Assembly (NCBI RefSeq): GCF_029919115.1
Contig: NZ_CP123990.1
Location: 5,234,501-5,298,500, forward strand
Origin: Variovorax paradoxus
GTDB lineage: Bacteria > Pseudomonadota > Gammaproteobacteria > Burkholderiales > Burkholderiaceae_C
DNA: 64,000 bases
Direction: 5' to 3'
Shown: positions 50,848-59,995 of the stretch, piece by piece
Position numbering within the stretch: position 1 is the first letter of the stretch
Layout of the letters: every line of letters starts with the position of its first letter
Made by a program: the position numbers and the translations under genes
Notes under the pieces: model-generated
The model's database searches: none
What the model saw: only the letters and a program-made list of their open reading frames with translations
What the model was told of the DNA's origin: nothing

Positions 50848-52701
50848 TCAGCGGGGCTTCAAGGTGAAGGGCAGGGTGTCGGCATGCAGCGCCTCGACCA
50901 GGTGGGCGCGGTGCTTGAGCACGGCGCGCTGGTTGATGGAGCCCTTGTCGGTCACTTCGCCCTTGTCGATGGAAGGGGGCTCGGCCATCAGGTGCAGCCG
51001 CGCGACCCGGTTGGCACTGCCGGTGCCCATGGCCGACAGTTCGTTGGCCACCTGCTGGAAGTGCGCCTGCACCGGCGCGCTTTCGAGCACCTGCTGCATC
51101 GTTGCGTCTGCCGGCAGCCCTGCGAGCTCGCGCACCTTCTGCGTGGGGAAGATCAGCGCGCCGACTTCCTTCAGGTTGATGCCGGTCAGCACCGCGTCTT
51201 GCACATAGGGTGCACCGGCCGCGATGATCTTTGCGCGCAGCGGCCCGACGCTCACGAAGGTGCCGGTGGCCAGCTTGAAGTCTTCGGCAATTCGGCCGTC
51301 GAAGCGCAGGCCGCGGTGAATGTTGCTTTCGTCGATCCACTTCACCGCGTCGCCGGTGCAGAAGAAGCCCTCGTCGTCGAGCGCCTCTGCCGTGGCTTCT
51401 GGCGCACGCCAATAACCGGGCGTGATGTTGGGGCCGCGGTAGCGCACCTCGGTCTTGCCATCGACCTGGATCAGCTTGAGCTCGATGCCCGCCGCGGGCA
51501 GGCCGATGTCGCCCGACTTGACCTCGGGGCCGGTGACATACAGCGCGAAGGGGCCCGACTCGGTCATGCCCAGGCCCGTGCCCATCACGATGCGCTCGCC
51601 CACTTCGGCCTCTTGCGTGCGGTGCAGGCTGTCCCAGATGGGCTGCGCCAGCGCCGCGCCGGAATAGAAGAACATCTTCACGCGCGACAGCAGGTTGCGG
51701 CGCAGCACCGCATCGGTTTCCATCGCGTGCGCAATGGCCTCGAAGCCGGTCGGCACGTTGAAGTAGATGGTGGGCGCGATCTCGCGCAGGTTGCGCAGCG
51801 TCTCGGCCATGCCGTCGGGCGTGGGCTTGCCGTCGTCGATGTAGAGCGTGCCGCCGTTGTCCAGCACGATGCCCACGTTGTGGTTGCCGCCGAAGGTGTG
51901 GTTCCACGGCAGCCAGTCGACCAGCACCGGCGGCTCTTCGCCCAATGCGGGAATCGATTGCCGCAGCTGCTGCTGGTTGGCGCACCACATGCGGTGCGTG
52001 TTGATCACCGCCTTGGGCATCTTGGTAGAGCCCGAGGTGAACAGGAACTTGGTGATGGTGTCCGGCCCGGTGGCGCGCATAGCGGCGTCGATGGCCGGCG
52101 TTGCGGGCGTGGCGGCGAGGGCGTCCAGGCTGGTGGTCGCGCGGCCTTCGAGTTGGCCTTCGGCGAGGACGACTTCGGTGTCCGCAGGCACCACGGCCTG
52201 GATAGCACGGGCATAGCGCGCGGCGTCGGCGGCGAACACGAGGCCCGGCGTGAGCGTCTCCAGCACGTGGCGCAGCTTCTCGAAGTCCTGGCTCACCAGC
52301 GAGTAGGGCGGCGACACGGGGCAATACGGCACGCCGGCATAGAGGCAGCCCAGGGCCAGCAGCGCGTGTTCGATGCTGTTCTCGCTGAGGATCGCGACCG
52401 GGCGGTCCGGGCCCAGGCCGCGATCGAGCAGGGCCTGGCCGATGCCGCGCGCCTTCTGCAGCGCCTCGGCATAGCTCACGCGCTGCCAGTCGCCGGTGCT
52501 GCCGTCGGGCAGCCGTTCGCGGCGGGCGATGAAGGTGCGCTCGGGCGCCGCTTCGGCCCAGTGCGCCAGGCGGTCGGTCATGCGGTCGCGGTAGGGGCCG
52601 AGCTCTGTTTCGGCGCGCAGGTACTGCGTGCCCGGCGCGCCTTCGCGCAGCACTGCGCGGGTAACGCCGAACGCCAGCGGACGGTATCGGATCGTGGTCA
52701 T
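50848..52701 (-). CDS. fcs: Feruloyl-CoA synthase
   Basis: A 617-aa adenylate-forming CoA ligase. The AMP-binding motif is FLFTSGSTKMPKAVINTH near 222, with GTGLGMTESGPFA and the FCTGDAVKW region later. The GTFVSVGPLRAKIIAAG segment near 495 is typical of feruloyl-CoA synthases. It activates ferulate, p-coumarate or caffeate to the CoA ester. The start overlaps the crotonase stop by four bases. Confidence 0.9.
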   Translation of the reverse strand: MTTIRYRPLAFGVTRAVLREGAPGTQYLRAETELGPYRDRMTDRLAHWAEAAPERTFIARRERLPDGSTGDWQRVSYAEALQKARGIGQALLDRGLGPDRPVAILSENSIEHALLALGCLYAGVPYCPVSPPYSLVSQDFEKLRHVLETLTPGLVFAADAARYARAIQAVVPADTEVVLAEGQLEGRATTSLDALAATPATPAIDAAMRATGPDTITKFLFTSGSTKMPKAVINTHRMWCANQQQLRQSIPALGEEPPVLVDWLPWNHTFGGNHNVGIVLDNGGTLYIDDGKPTPDGMAETLRNLREIAPTIYFNVPTGFEAIAHAMETDAVLRRNLLSRVKMFFYSGAALAQPIWDSLHRTQEAEVGERIVMGTGLGMTESGPFALYVTGPEVKSGDIGLPAAGIELKLIQVDGKTEVRYRGPNITPGYWRAPEATAEALDDEGFFCTGDAVKWIDESNIHRGLRFDGRIAEDFKLATGTFVSVGPLRAKIIAAGAPYVQDAVLTGINLKEVGALIFPTQKVRELAGLPADATMQQVLESAPVQAHFQQVANELSAMGTGSANRVARLHLMAEPPSIDKGEVTDKGSINQRAVLKHRAHLVEALHADTLPFTLKPR

Positions 52702-53471
52702 CCTTTGCTCACCTTGGCGCCGCGGCCTTCGAGGAAATCGCGCACGCGCTCCTTGGCCTCCGGTGCGTTCTGCACGATGCCGGACATCAGTGCCTCGGTA
52801 AAGAAGCCGTGGTCGGCCGACTGCTCGGCAATGCGCGGCAGCGCATGCATGAGCGCGTAGTTGGTGAGCGGCGCGTTGGTGGCAATGCGCTTGGCGAGTT
52901 CAAAGGCCTTGTCGAAGGCCGCGCCTTCGTCGACCAGGTACTGCGCGAAGTTGGCGCGCTCGCCGTCTTCCGCGTTGTAGACGCGGCCGGTCATCATCAT
53001 GTCGGTCATGCGGGCCACGCCGATCAGCTTGGGAATGCGCACCGAGCCGCCGCCGCCCACGAAGATGCCGCGCGAGCCTTCGGGCAGCGCATAGAAGGTG
53101 GAGCGGTCGGCCACGCGGATGTGGCAGGCGCTGGCCAGTTCCAGGCCGCCGCCCACCACCGCGCCGTGCAGCGCGGCAACCACCGGCACCGGACCGTGCT
53201 GGATCAGGTCGAGCGCGGCGTGCCACATGCGCGAATGCTGCATGCCCTGGCCCGCGTCGCGCTCTTTCAGCTCGCTCAGGTCGAGGCCGGCGCAGAAGTG
53301 CGGGCCTTCGCCGTCGAGCACTGCCGCGCGCACCGTGGAGGGCAGGGTCTCGAAGGTATTGCGCAACGCGAGGACCAACCCGTCCGAAAGGGCATTGCGT
53401 TTGGCGCCGCGCGTCAGGCGAACGATGGCGACTTCGTCGCGAATGTCGAGTTGGAGGTCGGGATTGGTCAT
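52698..53471 (-). CDS. Enoyl-CoA hydratase/isomerase (crotonase) family protein
   Basis: A 257-aa crotonase. It has the oxyanion-hole segments HFCAGLDLSEL and GAVVGGGLELASACHIR, followed by ALPEGSRGIFVGGGGSVRIPK. With feruloyl-CoA synthase it would hydrate the hydroxycinnamoyl-CoA side chain. It could be a hydratase-lyase (Ech-type, giving vanillin) or a beta-oxidation hydratase; the accompanying dehydrogenases favour the second. It is the first gene of the operon. Confidence 0.88.
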   Translation of the reverse strand: MTNPDLQLDIRDEVAIVRLTRGAKRNALSDGLVLALRNTFETLPSTVRAAVLDGEGPHFCAGLDLSELKERDAGQGMQHSRMWHAALDLIQHGPVPVVAALHGAVVGGGLELASACHIRVADRSTFYALPEGSRGIFVGGGGSVRIPKLIGVARMTDMMMTGRVYNAEDGERANFAQYLVDEGAAFDKAFELAKRIATNAPLTNYALMHALPRIAEQSADHGFFTEALMSGIVQNAPEAKERVRDFLEGRGAKVSKG

Positions 53472-53493
53472 GATTGCATTCGTGTGTGAGTTG

Positions 53494-53516
53494 GATTATG
53501 GTTATGATAAATAATC
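53494..53516. promoter_or_regulatory. Probable MarR operator between the divergent catabolic genes
   Basis: GATTAT (53494-53499) and ATAATC (53511-53516) form an inverted repeat across 11 bases in an AT-rich patch, 23 bp upstream of the crotonase start and about 60 bp from the amidohydrolase start. Confidence 0.55.
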
Positions 53517-53575
53517 AATTCAAGGCACTTGAGAGCCCGAAATCCTAGGGACTTACCCGTACTGGAGACAACGAG

Positions 53576-54442
53576 ATGGACCACAAGAACCTCATCGCGA
53601 TCGACATCCACACCCACGCCGAAGTGAGCTGCTGGAACCCGTTCGACAACTACGGCGAGGAGTACGACCGCGCCGCCGACAAGTACTTCGGCTCGAGCGG
53701 GCGGCCGACCATTGCCGAGAGCGTGGCGTACTACCGCGAAAGAAAGATCGGCCTCGTGATGTTCATGGTCGACGCCGAGTCGAACATGGGCCGCCGGCGC
53801 ATTCCGAACGAGGAAATTGCCGAGGCCGCGCAGAAGAACAGCGACATCATGATTGCCTTTGCCAGCATCGATCCGCACAAGGGAAAGATGGGTGCGCGCG
53901 AGGCGCGGCGGCTCATTGAGGAGCACGGCGTGAAGGGCTTCAAGTTCCACCCCACGGTGCAGGGCTACCACCCCTACGACAAGATGGCCTGGCCCATCTA
54001 CGAAGTGATTGCCGAGTACAACCTGCCGGCCATCTTCCACACGGGACACAGCGGTATCGGCTCGGGCATGCGCTGCGGCGGCGGCCTCAGGCTGGAGTAC
54101 AGCAACCCGATGCACCTGGACGACGTGGCCATCGACTTTCCGGACATGCAGATCGTGATGGCGCACCCCAGCTTTCCGTGGCAGGACGAGGCGCTGAGCG
54201 TGGCCACGCACAAGCCCAACGTGTGGATCGACCTGTCGGGCTGGAGCCCCAAGTATTTTCCGAAGCAGCTGGTGCAGTACGCCAACACGCTGCTGAAAGA
54301 CCGCATCCTGTTCGGCAGCGACTACCCGCTGATCACGCCCGACCGTTGGATGAAGGACTTCGAAACGGCCGGCTTCAAGCCCGAGGTGATGCCCGGCATC
54401 CTGAAGGGCAACGCGGTGCGGCTGCTCAAGCTGGAAGGCTGA
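53576..54442 (+). CDS. Amidohydrolase-family (ACMSD-like) hydrolase or decarboxylase
   Basis: A 288-aa TIM-barrel metal enzyme. Metal ligands are in AIDIHTHAEVS (HxH), FKFHPTVQGYHP, FHTGHSG and FGSDYPLITPD. The ACMSD-like group includes decarboxylases and hydrolases of aromatic acids. It is divergent from the feruloyl-CoA synthase operon, with the putative MarR site between them, so it may release the aromatic acid from its CoA thioester or act on a ring product. The exact reaction is open. Confidence 0.88.
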   Translation: MDHKNLIAIDIHTHAEVSCWNPFDNYGEEYDRAADKYFGSSGRPTIAESVAYYRERKIGLVMFMVDAESNMGRRRIPNEEIAEAAQKNSDIMIAFASIDPHKGKMGAREARRLIEEHGVKGFKFHPTVQGYHPYDKMAWPIYEVIAEYNLPAIFHTGHSGIGSGMRCGGGLRLEYSNPMHLDDVAIDFPDMQIVMAHPSFPWQDEALSVATHKPNVWIDLSGWSPKYFPKQLVQYANTLLKDRILFGSDYPLITPDRWMKDFETAGFKPEVMPGILKGNAVRLLKLEG

Positions 54443-54466
54443 CCAGGTGCCAGCCCGAGGGCGGGC

Positions 54467-56326
54467 TCAGCCGTCCGCCTCTTCCGCTTCTTCTTTTTCC
54501 TCGAACCGGTCCCAGTCGCGGCCCGAGCGGCGTTGCCGTTCCTCGCGTTCGCGTGCCATCTGCTCCTCGAACTGCTGGCGGCCCGCCTTGTTGGCCGCAA
54601 TGAGCTTGGCGCGGTCCTTGTAGTGCGGATAGATCTCGTCGCTCAGCAAGATGTTCCGGCGGCGGAACCGCATGGCCGTTTCGCGCGCTTCGTGGGCGGG
54701 CCAGCCCAGCGCCTCGAGCGTGGTGCGGGCGCTGCGCAGCGACGATTCGAACACCTCGCGTTCCACATCGGTCACGCCGCGGTCGCGGAGCTGAAAAAGG
54801 TGCGTCACGTTGCGGGCCCGCGCAATGATGCGTGCCTGGGGAAAGTGCTCTTTCACCAGGTCGACGATATTGAGCGACTGCTCGATGTCGTCCACCGCCA
54901 CCACGATGGCCTTGGCCGTGCCGGCGCCCGCGGTGCGCAGCAGGTCGAGCCGCGTCGCGTCGCCGTAGAACACGCGAAAGCCGAACTGGCGCAGGCCTTC
55001 GACGGTGTCGGCGTCATGGTCGAGCACCGTCACGCGCAAGCCCTGCGACATCAGCATGCGGCCGACGATCTGGCCGTAGCGGCCAAAGCCGCAAATCAGC
55101 ACCTTGGCGTCCTGCTGCTCTGAAATTTCTTCCAGCTGGGTGCCGTTGCCGCGGCTGTAGCGGGGCAGCACGAACTTGTCGAGCAGCACCAGCAAGAGCG
55201 GCGACAGCAGCATCGACAGTGCCACGGCGCCGATCAGGAGCGAGGTGATTTCGGGCGGCAGCACGTCAGGCCCCGCGGCCTGGAACACCACGAACGCGAA
55301 CTCGCCGCCCTGCGCCAGCAGCAGCGTGAACACGGGGCGCTCCTGGTAGGCAATGCCCATGGCCTTTGCCAGCGCATAGATCACCACCAGCTTGATGGCC
55401 ATGAAGCCGACCACCAGCACGGCCATGAGCCAGGGGCTCGCAATCAGCACGCCGAAGTTGATCGACATGCCCACGGCAATGAAGAACAGGCCGAGCAGCA
55501 GGCCCTTGAACGGCTCGATGTCGGTTTCGAGCTCGCGCCGGTATTCGCTTTCGGCCAGCAGCACGCCGGCAAGAAAGGCGCCGAGCGCCATCGAAAGGCC
55601 CACGAACTGCATCAGCGCGGCAATGGCCACGACCAGCAGCAGCGCCGCGGCGGTGAAGATCTCGGGCGTGTCGCTGCGGGCAATCCAGCGCAGTACCGGG
55701 CGCAGGGCAAGCCGGCCGCCCAGGATGATGCCGGCGATGACGCCGACGATCTTGAGCGCCTCGAGCGCGCGGTCCACCCCGCTGAGCGACTGTTCGGCCG
55801 CTGTGGCGCCTGCCAGGAGGGGCAGCAGCGCGAGGATCGGAATGGCCGCCACGTCCTGGAACAGCAGGATCGAAAAGCCGGCCTGGCCGCTCGGCGTCTT
55901 GAGCAGGTTGCGCTCGCCGAACACCTGCAGCGCAATGGCGGTGGACGACAGCGCCAGGCCGAGAGCCGCCACCAGCGCCACACGCCATTCGGCACCCGCG
56001 GCCCAGCCCACGGCAAACAGCACGGCGGCGCAGCTCAGCACCTGCGCGGCGCCCCAGCCGAAGATGGGCCGGCGCAGGTTCCACAGGCGCTTGGGTTCAA
56101 GCTCGAGGCCCACCAGAAACAGCATCAGCACCACGCCGAATTCGGCGAAATGCAGCACGTCTTCCACGCTGGAGACGAGCCCCAGCCCCCAGGGGCCGAT
56201 GGCGATGCCGGCCACGAGGTAGCCGATGATGGAGCCGAGGCCCAGGGCCTTGGAAAGCGGCACCACCAGCACGGCGGCGCTCAGATAGATAAGGCTGCTT
56301 GTCAGCCAGGCGGGTGCGTGCTCCAT
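54467..56326 (-). CDS. kefC: Glutathione-regulated K+/H+ antiporter KefB/KefC
   Basis: A 619-aa CPA2-family antiporter. The first ~390 residues have about 12-13 membrane helices with the motif GFSILLFQDVAAIPILAL. The TrkA-N/KTN domain follows with the nucleotide motif VLICGFGRYGQIVGRML (about 410). The C-terminus is charged. Kef systems are gated by glutathione adducts and protect against electrophiles by acidifying the cytoplasm. The next gene upstream encodes its KefF-type activator, 2 bp away. Confidence 0.92.
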   Translation of the reverse strand: MEHAPAWLTSSLIYLSAAVLVVPLSKALGLGSIIGYLVAGIAIGPWGLGLVSSVEDVLHFAEFGVVLMLFLVGLELEPKRLWNLRRPIFGWGAAQVLSCAAVLFAVGWAAGAEWRVALVAALGLALSSTAIALQVFGERNLLKTPSGQAGFSILLFQDVAAIPILALLPLLAGATAAEQSLSGVDRALEALKIVGVIAGIILGGRLALRPVLRWIARSDTPEIFTAAALLLVVAIAALMQFVGLSMALGAFLAGVLLAESEYRRELETDIEPFKGLLLGLFFIAVGMSINFGVLIASPWLMAVLVVGFMAIKLVVIYALAKAMGIAYQERPVFTLLLAQGGEFAFVVFQAAGPDVLPPEITSLLIGAVALSMLLSPLLLVLLDKFVLPRYSRGNGTQLEEISEQQDAKVLICGFGRYGQIVGRMLMSQGLRVTVLDHDADTVEGLRQFGFRVFYGDATRLDLLRTAGAGTAKAIVVAVDDIEQSLNIVDLVKEHFPQARIIARARNVTHLFQLRDRGVTDVEREVFESSLRSARTTLEALGWPAHEARETAMRFRRRNILLSDEIYPHYKDRAKLIAANKAGRQQFEEQMAREREERQRRSGRDWDRFEEKEEAEEADG

Positions 56327-56328
56327 GC

Positions 56329-57081
56329 TCAGGCCGTGCCTTTCTTGCCGTCGTTTTCGGCTTCTTCGTTGGCGGCGGAGATGGAACGCAGGCCGTGGGC
56401 CATTGCGGATTGGAAAGCGCCGGAAGCCGAGGCGGCTTCGTCGTGCTCGGCGGGGCGATCGGCCTCGGGCACCGGGCAGGCGATGCAGGCATCGAGCTCT
56501 TCGAGTTCGGGCCACTCAGGGTAGCTGCCGAGCCGCTGGGCGAACACGTCGACGTGCGCAGCCACGTCGGCTTCGCTCGCGCTGCGCGCGCCGTGAAAGA
56601 CCAGCGGCGGCAAGAAGCGCATGCCGCACAGCGCCGCGGTCTGCTCGTACGGCGGCAGGAAGGCGTCGAAGAAATAGCGGTGATAGCTTTGCGGGTGGTA
56701 GCTCTGCTCGGGGCTGCCCGTGGTGACGGCCAGCCACAAGTCCTTGCCTTGCAAGGCGGTGCCGCCAGGGCCGTAGGCCCAGCCGTAGCCGAGCACGTCA
56801 TCGACCCAGAGCTTTTGCAGCGCAGGCATCGAATACCACTGGATCGGGTGCAGCAGCACCACCAGGCTGGCCTTGGCAAGCCGCGCCTGCTCGGCCTCGA
56901 TGTCGATGGAGAAGTCGGGGTAGCTGCCGTAGAGGTCGTTCACCTCGACGCCGGGCACCGATCGCGCGGCGGCCAGGAGCCGCCGGTTGACGCGGGAATC
57001 GCGCCAGTGCGGGTGGGCCGCAAGCACATAGATGCCGCCGGAATCGGCGTTGGCACTGTCGGTGGATGTTGTTGTCGTCAT
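56329..57081 (-). CDS. kefF: KefF-type NAD(P)H oxidoreductase, activator of the Kef antiporter
   Basis: A 250-aa flavodoxin-fold quinone reductase. It has the fold start GIYVLAAHPHWRDSRVNRRL, the HPIQWYSMPALQKLW motif and the GGTALQGKDLWLAVTTG motif. The C-terminal ~60 residues are an extra charged tail. KefF-type proteins bind and activate KefC. The start at 57081 leaves an N-terminal Thr/Ser-rich extension of 15 residues. Its stop is two bases from the kefC start. Confidence 0.9.
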   Translation of the reverse strand: MTTTTSTDSANADSGGIYVLAAHPHWRDSRVNRRLLAAARSVPGVEVNDLYGSYPDFSIDIEAEQARLAKASLVVLLHPIQWYSMPALQKLWVDDVLGYGWAYGPGGTALQGKDLWLAVTTGSPEQSYHPQSYHRYFFDAFLPPYEQTAALCGMRFLPPLVFHGARSASEADVAAHVDVFAQRLGSYPEWPELEELDACIACPVPEADRPAEHDEAASASGAFQSAMAHGLRSISAANEEAENDGKKGTA

Positions 57082-57172
57082 GCAGCGAACATAGCTCAAG
57101 ATCGGCTCCTGCCGCCCGGGCGCGCCTCGTGTCGCTACGATGCGGGCTGTTCCAGCTCTGGAGGAGATGCTC

Positions 57173-57793
57173 ATGCCGGTGGTTCTGGTCGCCAACCCCA
57201 AGGGTGGCGTAGGCAAGTCGACGCTCGCGACGAACATTGCGGGCTACTTCGCAAGCCGCGGCCATGCCGTGATGCTTGGCGACGTGGACCGCCAGCAATC
57301 TTCGCGCCTCTGGCTCGGCCTGCGGCCGCCGCAGGCGCGGCCCATCTCCACCTGGGAGGCCACGGGCGACAGCGCCGTGGTGCGGCCGCCGCGCGGAACC
57401 ACGCATGCGGTGCTCGACACGCCGGCCGGCTTGCACGGATGGCGCTTCAAGGAGGTGCTGGCCCTGGCCGACCGGGTGATCGTGCCGCTGCAGCCGAGCA
57501 TCTTCGACATCTACGCCACGCGCGATTTTCTCGACCGGCTGATGGAGCAGCGCCGCGCCGAAAAAACGAAGATCAGCCTCGTGGGCATGCGCGTGAACGC
57601 CCGCACCCTGGCCGCCGACCGGTTGAACGAGTTCATCGCCAGCCTGGGCGTGCCGGTGCTGGGCGAATTGCGCGACACCCAGAACTACGTGCAGCTCGCG
57701 GCGCGCGGGCTCACGCTGTTCGACATTGCCCCGGGGCGCGTGCAGCGCGACCTGGAGCAGTGGCAACCGATCTGCGAGTGGCTGGAGGGCTGA
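57173..57793 (+). CDS. ParA-family ATPase (orphan)
   Basis: A 206-aa MinD/ParA-type ATPase. It has the deviant Walker A VANPKGGVGKSTLATNI at residues 6-22, switch I GDVDRQQSS and the Walker B-like VLDTPAGLHG. No parB gene or parS-like site is nearby, so it is an orphan of the McdA/PpfA/ParC-like group that places a cargo inside the cell. The ATG at 57173 has GGAGGAG six to twelve bases upstream. It is followed by a MaoC gene 61 bp downstream. Confidence 0.88.
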   Translation: MPVVLVANPKGGVGKSTLATNIAGYFASRGHAVMLGDVDRQQSSRLWLGLRPPQARPISTWEATGDSAVVRPPRGTTHAVLDTPAGLHGWRFKEVLALADRVIVPLQPSIFDIYATRDFLDRLMEQRRAEKTKISLVGMRVNARTLAADRLNEFIASLGVPVLGELRDTQNYVQLAARGLTLFDIAPGRVQRDLEQWQPICEWLEG

Positions 57794-57854
57794 GGCTTTC
57801 GGCTGTCGCGATGCCGACACCCGCGCCCGCGCCCCAGGCGCCAGAATGCCGCGC

Positions 57855-58316
57855 ATGACCAAAAAGACATTCCAGACCCTTCAGGATCTTGCCGCCTGCG
57901 TTGGCCAGGAAGTCGCCGTGAGCGACTGGATCAGCATCACGCAGGAGCAGGTGAACCAGTTCGCCGAAGCCACGGGCGACCATCAGTGGATTCATGTCGA
58001 CATCGAGCGAGCCAAGGCCGGCCCCTTCGGCGGGCCGATTGCGCACGGTTTCCTCACGCTCTCGCTGCTGCCGCGTTTCTATGAGACGGCGCTGGAGGTG
58101 GTCGAGTCGCGCATGGGTGTGAACTACGGGCTGAACCGGGTGCGCTTCATGTCGCCGGTGCCGGTCGGCAAGCGGCTGCGGGCGCGCATGAAGCTGCTCA
58201 CCGCCGAGCCGATTGCCGACGACGGCATCCAGATGACTTGGGAAACGACGATCGAGCTCGAAGGCGCGGCCAAGCCGGCCTGCGTGGCGGAGTCGGTGGT
58301 GCGCCGCTACCGCTGA
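57855..58316 (+). CDS. MaoC-like (R)-specific enoyl-CoA hydratase
   Basis: A 153-aa hot-dog-fold hydratase. The catalytic motif ATGDHQWIHVD...GPFGGPIAHGFLTLSLLP (Asp and His about residues 40-70) is intact. Such enzymes (PhaJ-like) hydrate trans-2-enoyl-CoA to (R)-3-hydroxyacyl-CoA, often feeding polyhydroxyalkanoate synthesis. An in-frame ATG at 57846 would add three residues. It is followed by a short gap and a convergent DUF4148 gene. Confidence 0.9.
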   Translation: MTKKTFQTLQDLAACVGQEVAVSDWISITQEQVNQFAEATGDHQWIHVDIERAKAGPFGGPIAHGFLTLSLLPRFYETALEVVESRMGVNYGLNRVRFMSPVPVGKRLRARMKLLTAEPIADDGIQMTWETTIELEGAAKPACVAESVVRRYR

Positions 58317-58342
58317 GGCGGTTTGCCCTCCTGTATCCGGCC

Positions 58343-58636
58343 CTACATCCGGCGGTCGGTCACTTCGCCGTAGGTGGCGGGACCCTGGCGGGTAACGCCG
58401 AGTGCGCCGGCGCGAACAGCCGCGCGGTCGGTTGTGCCGGCGGTCGGGGCAGCGGTGCCGGTGCCGCCATTGCCGATTTGGAGCGGCTGGCGCGCCTGGG
58501 CCTGGACTTCGGCGCGCGACTGGGCCGACTGGAAAGGTGCCGGCGGCAGCGGATTCTGTTCACCCTGGAAAGCCTGGGCGCCGGTACAGACGCCGAGGGC
58601 GGCAAAGGTCGCAAAGGCAATTGACTTGGCATTCAT
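58343..58636 (-). CDS. DUF4148 family exported protein
   Basis: A 97-aa secreted protein. The signal peptide covers residues 1-22 (KSIAFATFAALGVCTGAQA). The short mature part has the SRAEVQAQ motif of the DUF4148 proteins abundant in Burkholderiales and ends in a GPATYGEVTDRRM tail. Function is unknown. It is monocistronic and convergent with the MaoC gene. Confidence 0.82.
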   Translation of the reverse strand: MNAKSIAFATFAALGVCTGAQAFQGEQNPLPPAPFQSAQSRAEVQAQARQPLQIGNGGTGTAAPTAGTTDRAAVRAGALGVTRQGPATYGEVTDRRM

Positions 58637-58765
58637 GGCGGAACTCCTTGAGGCAAGGCGGTGGATGGACTCACTCGTATGCCCGGCCGGACGACCGGGC
58701 ATGCCTGTCATACGGTGCTTCTTGCCTGTTGGATTCGCCCCTTTGCCGCTGCAAGGGCTGTCTTT

Positions 58766-59227
58766 TCAACCGAATCCGTTTTGCCGCCAGGCTTCGAACA
58801 CGGTTACCGCCACCGCGTTCGAAAGATTGAGGCTGCGCTGCCCCTCGCGCATCGGCAGCCGCAGGCGCTGGGATTCGGCAAAACCCTCGCGCACCGCGGG
58901 CGGCAGTCCGCTCGTCTCCGAGCCGAACACCAGCCAATCCCCGGGCTGGAAGCGAACGTCGTGCACGGCGCGCGTGCCGCGCGTGGTGAGTGCAAACATG
59001 CGGTCGGCGGCAGGCTTTTCGGTGTCGAGCAGGGCCTGCCAGCTGGCATGGCGCTTGACCTCGGCGTATTCGTGATAGTCGAGCCCGGCGCGGCGCAGCA
59101 GGCGGTCGTCCATCGAAAAGCCCAGCGGCTCGACCAGATGCAGCGCGCAGCCGGTATTGGCCGCCAGGCGGATCACGTTGCCCGTGTTCGGCGGGATTTC
59201 GGGGTGGACCAGGACGATATGGAACAT
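58766..59227 (-). CDS. trmL: tRNA (cytidine(34)-2'-O)-methyltransferase
   Basis: A 153-aa SPOUT methyltransferase. It has the knot motifs HPEIPPNTGNVIRLAANTG, FGSETSGLP and LNLSNAVAV. TrmL methylates the wobble ribose of leucine tRNAs. The start at 59227 gives the exact family N-terminus (MFHIVLVHPEIPPNTGN). It lies 28 bp after comF on the same strand. Confidence 0.94.
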   Translation of the reverse strand: MFHIVLVHPEIPPNTGNVIRLAANTGCALHLVEPLGFSMDDRLLRRAGLDYHEYAEVKRHASWQALLDTEKPAADRMFALTTRGTRAVHDVRFQPGDWLVFGSETSGLPPAVREGFAESQRLRLPMREGQRSLNLSNAVAVTVFEAWRQNGFG

Positions 59228-59255
59228 GCGCCGATTGTCGCGGCGGCGCGCCCGC

Positions 59256-59972
59256 TCAATGCGGCGAGCCGGTCCGCGCGAGAACCACGGCCGTGATATG
59301 GGCAACGCCGGCCAGCCGTAGCGCCGCGGCCGCCGAGAAAAGGGAGGCGCCCGTCGTCATCACGTCATCGACCAGCACGACGCGCCGGCCCTGCAACTGG
59401 CTTGCGCGCAGCGGCTCCACCGCGAAGGCCCCGCGCAGGTTGCGAAGGCGCTCGGCGCGCGCAAGGCCGATCTGCGCCGGTGTGTCGCGGGTACGCAGGA
59501 GCAGGGTGGCGTCGGTCTTGGCGGGCGCCAGCCTTCGCGCGAGTTCGAGCGCCTGGTTGAAGCCGCGCTCGCGCAGCCGGGCAGGCGCCATGGGCATTGG
59601 CAGCACGGTGTCGCATTGTTCCAGCGCCGGTTCGACCCAAGGCACGCTGCGCATCAGCGTTGAAAGCGGGCCGGCCCAGCCCGCCTCGCCGCGGAATTTG
59701 AACTGGGCGATGCATTCGGGCCACGGCCACGCATAGTCGCAGGCCGCAAGGCAGGCGTCGAGCGGCGGCGGTTCACCCACGCATTCGCCGCACCGGACGA
59801 CGCCCTCGGGAAGCGCAAGTGCGCAACTGCCGCAGCGGGCGGCGGGCGGCGCAAAGCGGGCCACGCAGGCGTCGCAAACGCGCCGGGAAGGCCAGGCACG
59901 GCATACCTCGCACTGGCTGGGCAGCCGTGCAAGCAGAGAGGTCAAAGGCCGACGGGCCCAACGGCTGAACAT
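59256..59972 (-). CDS. comF: ComF family phosphoribosyltransferase-like protein
   Basis: A 238-aa ComF protein. An N-terminal double zinc ribbon has eight Cys (CEVCRAW, CDAC, CGSC, CGEC at about 21-65). A PRTase fold follows with the PRPP-like loop VVLVDDVMTTGASL near 200 and the RLRERGFNQALELA block near 130. ComF helps single-stranded DNA uptake and recombination in natural transformation. It is divergent from the methyltransferase gene with only 23 bp between starts. Confidence 0.92.
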   Translation of the reverse strand: MFSRWARRPLTSLLARLPSQCEVCRAWPSRRVCDACVARFAPPAARCGSCALALPEGVVRCGECVGEPPPLDACLAACDYAWPWPECIAQFKFRGEAGWAGPLSTLMRSVPWVEPALEQCDTVLPMPMAPARLRERGFNQALELARRLAPAKTDATLLLRTRDTPAQIGLARAERLRNLRGAFAVEPLRASQLQGRRVVLVDDVMTTGASLFSAAAALRLAGVAHITAVVLARTGSPH

Positions 59973-59995
59973 GGCCTCAATATACTCACGGCCCC

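Noticed and set aside
54452..54467. Hairpin AGCCCG/CGGGCT between the amidohydrolase and kefC genes as a bidirectional terminator
   Set aside because: The stem is only six pairs and no T-run follows on either strand.
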